Positions 61,201 to 64,000 of a stretch of DNA of 64,000 nucleotides are shown one piece after another. The position numbers were made by a program, and so were the translations under genes. The stretch's first letter is position 1; each line of letters opens with the position of its first letter. The stretch comes from Mixophyes australis (lineage: Eukaryota; Chordata; Amphibia; Anura; Limnodynastidae), in NCBI GenBank assembly GCA_036250195.1, contig JAVHZZ010000015.1, forward strand, positions 1,116,001 to 1,180,000, read 5' to 3'. Under the pieces are notes generated by a model that worked only from the letters and a program-made list of their open reading frames with translations, did no database searches and was not told the origin of the DNA.

Positions 61201-64000
61201 TCAATATATGATTCATGATTCATGATTCAATTCAGGATTCATGATTCATGATTCATTTCATGATTCAATTCATGATTCATGATTCATGATTCAACTCATG
61301 ATTCATGATTCATGATTCGATTCATGATTCATGATTCATGATTCATGATTCATGATTCAATTCATGATTCATGATTTAATTCATGATTCATGATTCAATT
61401 CATGATTCATGATTTGATTCATGATTAATGATTTATGATTCGTTTCATGATTCATGATTCATTTCATGATTCGTGTTCCGATTCATAATTCATGATTCAA
61501 TTCATGATTCATGATTCAATTCATAATTCATGATTCAATTCATGATTCATGATTCAATTCATGATTCATGTTTCGATTCATGATTCATGATTCGATTCAT
61601 GATTCATGATTCAATTCATGATTCATGATTCATAATTCATAAATCAATTTATGATTCATGATTCGATTCATGATTCATGATTCAAGATTTAATTCATGAT
61701 TCATGATTCGATTCATGATTCATGATTCAATTCATGATTCATGATTCATAATTCATGATTTGATTCATGATTCATGATTCGATTCATGATTCATGATTCA
61801 TGATTTAATTCATGATTCATGATTCATGATTCAATTCATGATTCATGATTCGATTCATGATTCATGATTTGATTCATGATTAATGATTTATGATTCGTTT
61901 CATGATTCATGATTCATTTCATGATTCATGTTTCGATTCATAATTCATGATTCAATTCATGATTCATGATTCAATTCATGATTCATGTTTCGATTCATGA
62001 TTCATGATTCGATTCATGATTCATGATTCAATTCATGATTCATGATTCATAATTCATGATTCGAATCATGATTCATGATTCGATTTATGATTCATGATTC
62101 ATGATTCAATTCATGATTCATGATTTGATTCATGATTCATGATTCATAATTCATGATTCGATTCATGATTCATGATTCATGATTCAATTCATGATTCATG
62201 ATTCAATTCATGATTCATGATTGGATTCATGATTCATGATTCAATTCATGATTCATGATTAAATGATTCAATTCATGATTCATGATTAGATTCATGATTC
62301 ATGATTCATGATTCGATTCATGATTCATGATTCATGATTCATGATTCATGATTCGATTTATGATTCATGATTCATGATTCATGATTCAATTCATGATTCG
62401 AGATTCATGATTCGATTCATGATTCATGATTCATGATTCGATTCATGATTAGATTCATGATTCGATTCATGATTCATGATTCATGATTCATGATTCGATT
62501 CATGATTAGATTCATGATTCATGATTCAATTCATGATTCATGATTCATAATTCATGATTCGATTCATGATTCATGATTCGATTCATGATTCATGATTCAT
62601 GATTTAATTCATGATTCATGATTCATGATTCAATTCATGATTCATGATTCGATTCATGATTCATGATTCAATTCATGATTTATGATTTATGATTCAATTT
62701 ATGATTAAATTCATGATTCATGATTCATGATTAGATTCATGATTCATGATTCGATTCATGATTCATGATTCATGATTCAATTCATGATTTATGATTTATT
62801 ATTCAATTTATGATTCAATTCATGATTCATGATTCATGATTCAATTCATGATTCATGATTCGATTCATGATTCATGATTCATGATTCAATTATTGATTCA
62901 TGATTCGATTCATGATTCATGATTCGATTCATGATTCATGATTCATGATTCAATTCATGATTCATGATTCGATTCATGATTCATGATTCATGATTCAATT
63001 ATTGATTCATGATTCAATTCATGATTCATGATTCGATTCATGATTCATGATTCATAATTCATGATTCGATTCATGATTCATGATTCATGATTCAATTCAT
63101 GATTCATGATTCAATTCATGATTCATGATTGGATTCATGATTCATGATTCAATTCATGATTCATGATTAAATGATTCAATTCATGTTTCATGATTCGATT
63201 CCTGATTCATGATTCATGATTCGATTCATGATTCATGATTCATGATTCGATTCCTGATTCATGATTCATGATTCGATTCATGATTCATGATTCAATTTAT
63301 GATTCATGATTCATGATTCATGATTCAATTCATGATTCGAGATTCATGATTCGATTCATGATTAGATTCATGATTCATGATTAATGATTTATGATTCGTT
63401 TCATGATTCATGATTCATTTCATGATTCGTGTTTCGATTCATAATTCATGATTCAATTCATGATTCATGATTCAATTCATGATTCATGTTTCGATTCATG
63501 ATTCATGATTCGATTCATGATTCATGATTCAATTCATGATTCATGATTCATAATTCATGATTCGAATCATGATTCATGATTCGATTTATGATTCATGATT
63601 CATGATTCAATTCATGATTCATGATTTGATTCATGATTCATGATTTGATTCATGATTCATGATTCAATTCATGATTCATGATTCGATTCATGATTCATGA
63701 TTCATAATTCATGATTAGATTCATGATTCATGATTCATGATTCAATTCATGATTCATGATTCAATTCATGATTCATGATTAAATGATTTAATACATGATT
63801 CATGATTCGATTCATGATTCATGATTCATGATTCGATTCATGATTCATGACTCATGATTCAATGCATGATTCATGATTCGATTTATGATTCATGATTTAT
63901 GATTCATGATTCAATTCATGATTCGAGATTCATGATTCAATTCATGATTCATGATTCATGATTCGATTCATGATTAGATTAATGATTCATGATTAATGAT
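61200..64000. repeat. Right edge block, matches 53.4-55.2 kb, cut by the window
   Basis: This block carries TTCAACTCATG near 61,291, TTCGTGTTCCG near 61,471, GATTCGATTCCTG twice (near 63,194 and 63,247) and TTCGTGTTTCG near 63,426. Offsets to the 53-54-kb copy are 7,857 at TTCGTGTTCCG, 8,857 at the first GATTCGATTCCTG and 8,883 at the last TTCGTGTTTCG. About 1 kb has therefore been gained inside this copy, including a second TTCATGTTTCG-type segment near 61,925 in which CGTG has become CATG. The last bases, ATTAATGATTCATG, are still plain satellite, so the array continues beyond 64,000. Confidence 0.7.

Larger units (their letters stand above)
1..64000. repeat. ATTCATG/ATTCR simple satellite array filling the window
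   Basis: The whole window is built from a 7-bp unit ATTCATG and a 5-bp unit ATTCA or ATTCG. Typical strings are 7+5, 7+7+5 and 7+7+7+5, giving local periods of 12, 19 and 26 bp. Both 5-mers can be derived from the 7-mer by a 2-bp deletion (loss of TG gives ATTCA, loss of AT gives ATTCG). Frequent variants are ATTTATG, ATTAATG, ATAATTC and ATTCATTTCATG (two 7-mers joined after losing GA). No stretch departs from this vocabulary, so there is no gene-bearing gap to describe. ORFs cannot persist: 7 is not a multiple of 3, so a run of 7-mers meets TGA in all three frames every 21 bases on + and again on -. The 12-bp arrangement is open in two frames, but only over short runs. The satellite nature is certain; a heterochromatic eukaryotic location is inferred, and I do not recognise the family by name. 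Confidence 0.98.

Noticed and set aside
1..64000. Many ATG codons and short open stretches on both strands
   Set aside because: ATG is part of the repeat word. Runs of 7-mers hit TGA in every frame within 21 bases, and only short 12-bp-periodic runs stay open. There is no codon bias, ribosome-binding context or conserved frame, so no CDS is called.
1..64000. CRISPR array (regular short repeats)
   Set aside because: There are no unique spacers: the intervals between repeat words are made of the same words, and the array is far longer than any CRISPR locus. No cas genes are present.
1..64000. Telomeric repeat tract
   Set aside because: The unit lacks the G-rich strand of telomeric repeats (no GGG), both edges stay inside the array, and kilobase higher-order duplications are not typical of a terminal telomere tract.
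1..64000. Human satellite II/III (ATTCC pentamer) homologue
   Set aside because: The ATTCG/ATTCA pentamers and GATGATTC-like strings recall those families, but the CCATT pentamer that dominates them is almost absent here and the 7-mer ATTCATG prevails. The likeness of short words is better taken as chance.
1..64000. Promoter, terminator or replication-origin motifs in the AT-rich repeat
   Set aside because: TATA-like and AT-rich words are expected everywhere in this composition. No site stands out from the repeat background, and there is no gene for it to serve.
1..64000. Large inverted repeats
   Set aside because: The strand orientation of the word (ATTCATG on +) is constant from end to end. 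I saw no block switching to CATGAAT orientation beyond local palindromes of 10-12 bp.

Overview
All 64,000 bases are tandem-repeat (satellite) DNA. I found no protein-coding gene, RNA gene, transposon, CRISPR array or stretch of ordinary unique sequence. The building block on the + strand is a 7-bp unit, ATTCATG, mixed with a 5-bp unit, ATTCA or ATTCG. The commonest arrangements are 7+5 (12 bp), 7+7+5 (19 bp) and 7+7+7+5 (26 bp). Point variants (ATTTATG, ATTAATG, ATTTG, ATTTA) and 2-bp deletions between units (ATTCATTTCATG) are scattered throughout. Both window edges lie inside the array, so its true length is unknown and exceeds 64 kb.

A tract this long with nested higher-order repeats suggests eukaryotic heterochromatin (centromere, pericentromere, or a repeat-rich or sex-limited chromosome arm). 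That is inference; nothing here identifies the species. The base composition is AT-rich (2 G/C per 7-mer), and nearly every CpG sits in the ATTCG unit.

Rare variants used as landmarks show that the array is built from large duplicated segments. The left part (1 to about 10.2 kb) holds one long block and two shorter copies, at offsets of about 5.69-5.83 kb and 2.15-2.25 kb. From about 10.2 to 15.7 kb is a block that reappears about 11.78 kb downstream; it contains a private, near-identical 945-bp tandem duplication. From about 15.7 to 22.6 kb is a more scrambled relative. From about 22,645 to 34,540 are three consecutive copies of a roughly 3.97-kb higher-order unit. After them the array resumes a segment (34.5-35.5 kb) that matches about 15.8-16.9 kb.

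Near 35.5-36 kb the variant vocabulary changes. To the right, landmarks such as TTCGTGTTTCG, GATTAAATGATTC and TTCAGGATTC appear, and several older tandem duplications are visible: 1,302 bp; 4.3-4.6 kb; about 1.04 kb; 1,573 bp; about 4.06-4.16 kb; and about 1.58 kb. A segment at about 45.6-47.6 kb recurs about 11.6 kb downstream.

No genes work together here. The biology lies in how the array evolves (unequal exchange, deletion and amplification of kilobase units, CpG decay) and in possible protein-binding or structural roles of the short unit. All offsets were read by eye from landmark positions. Block borders are approximate (tens to hundreds of bases) unless stated otherwise, because the short repeats make borders ambiguous.
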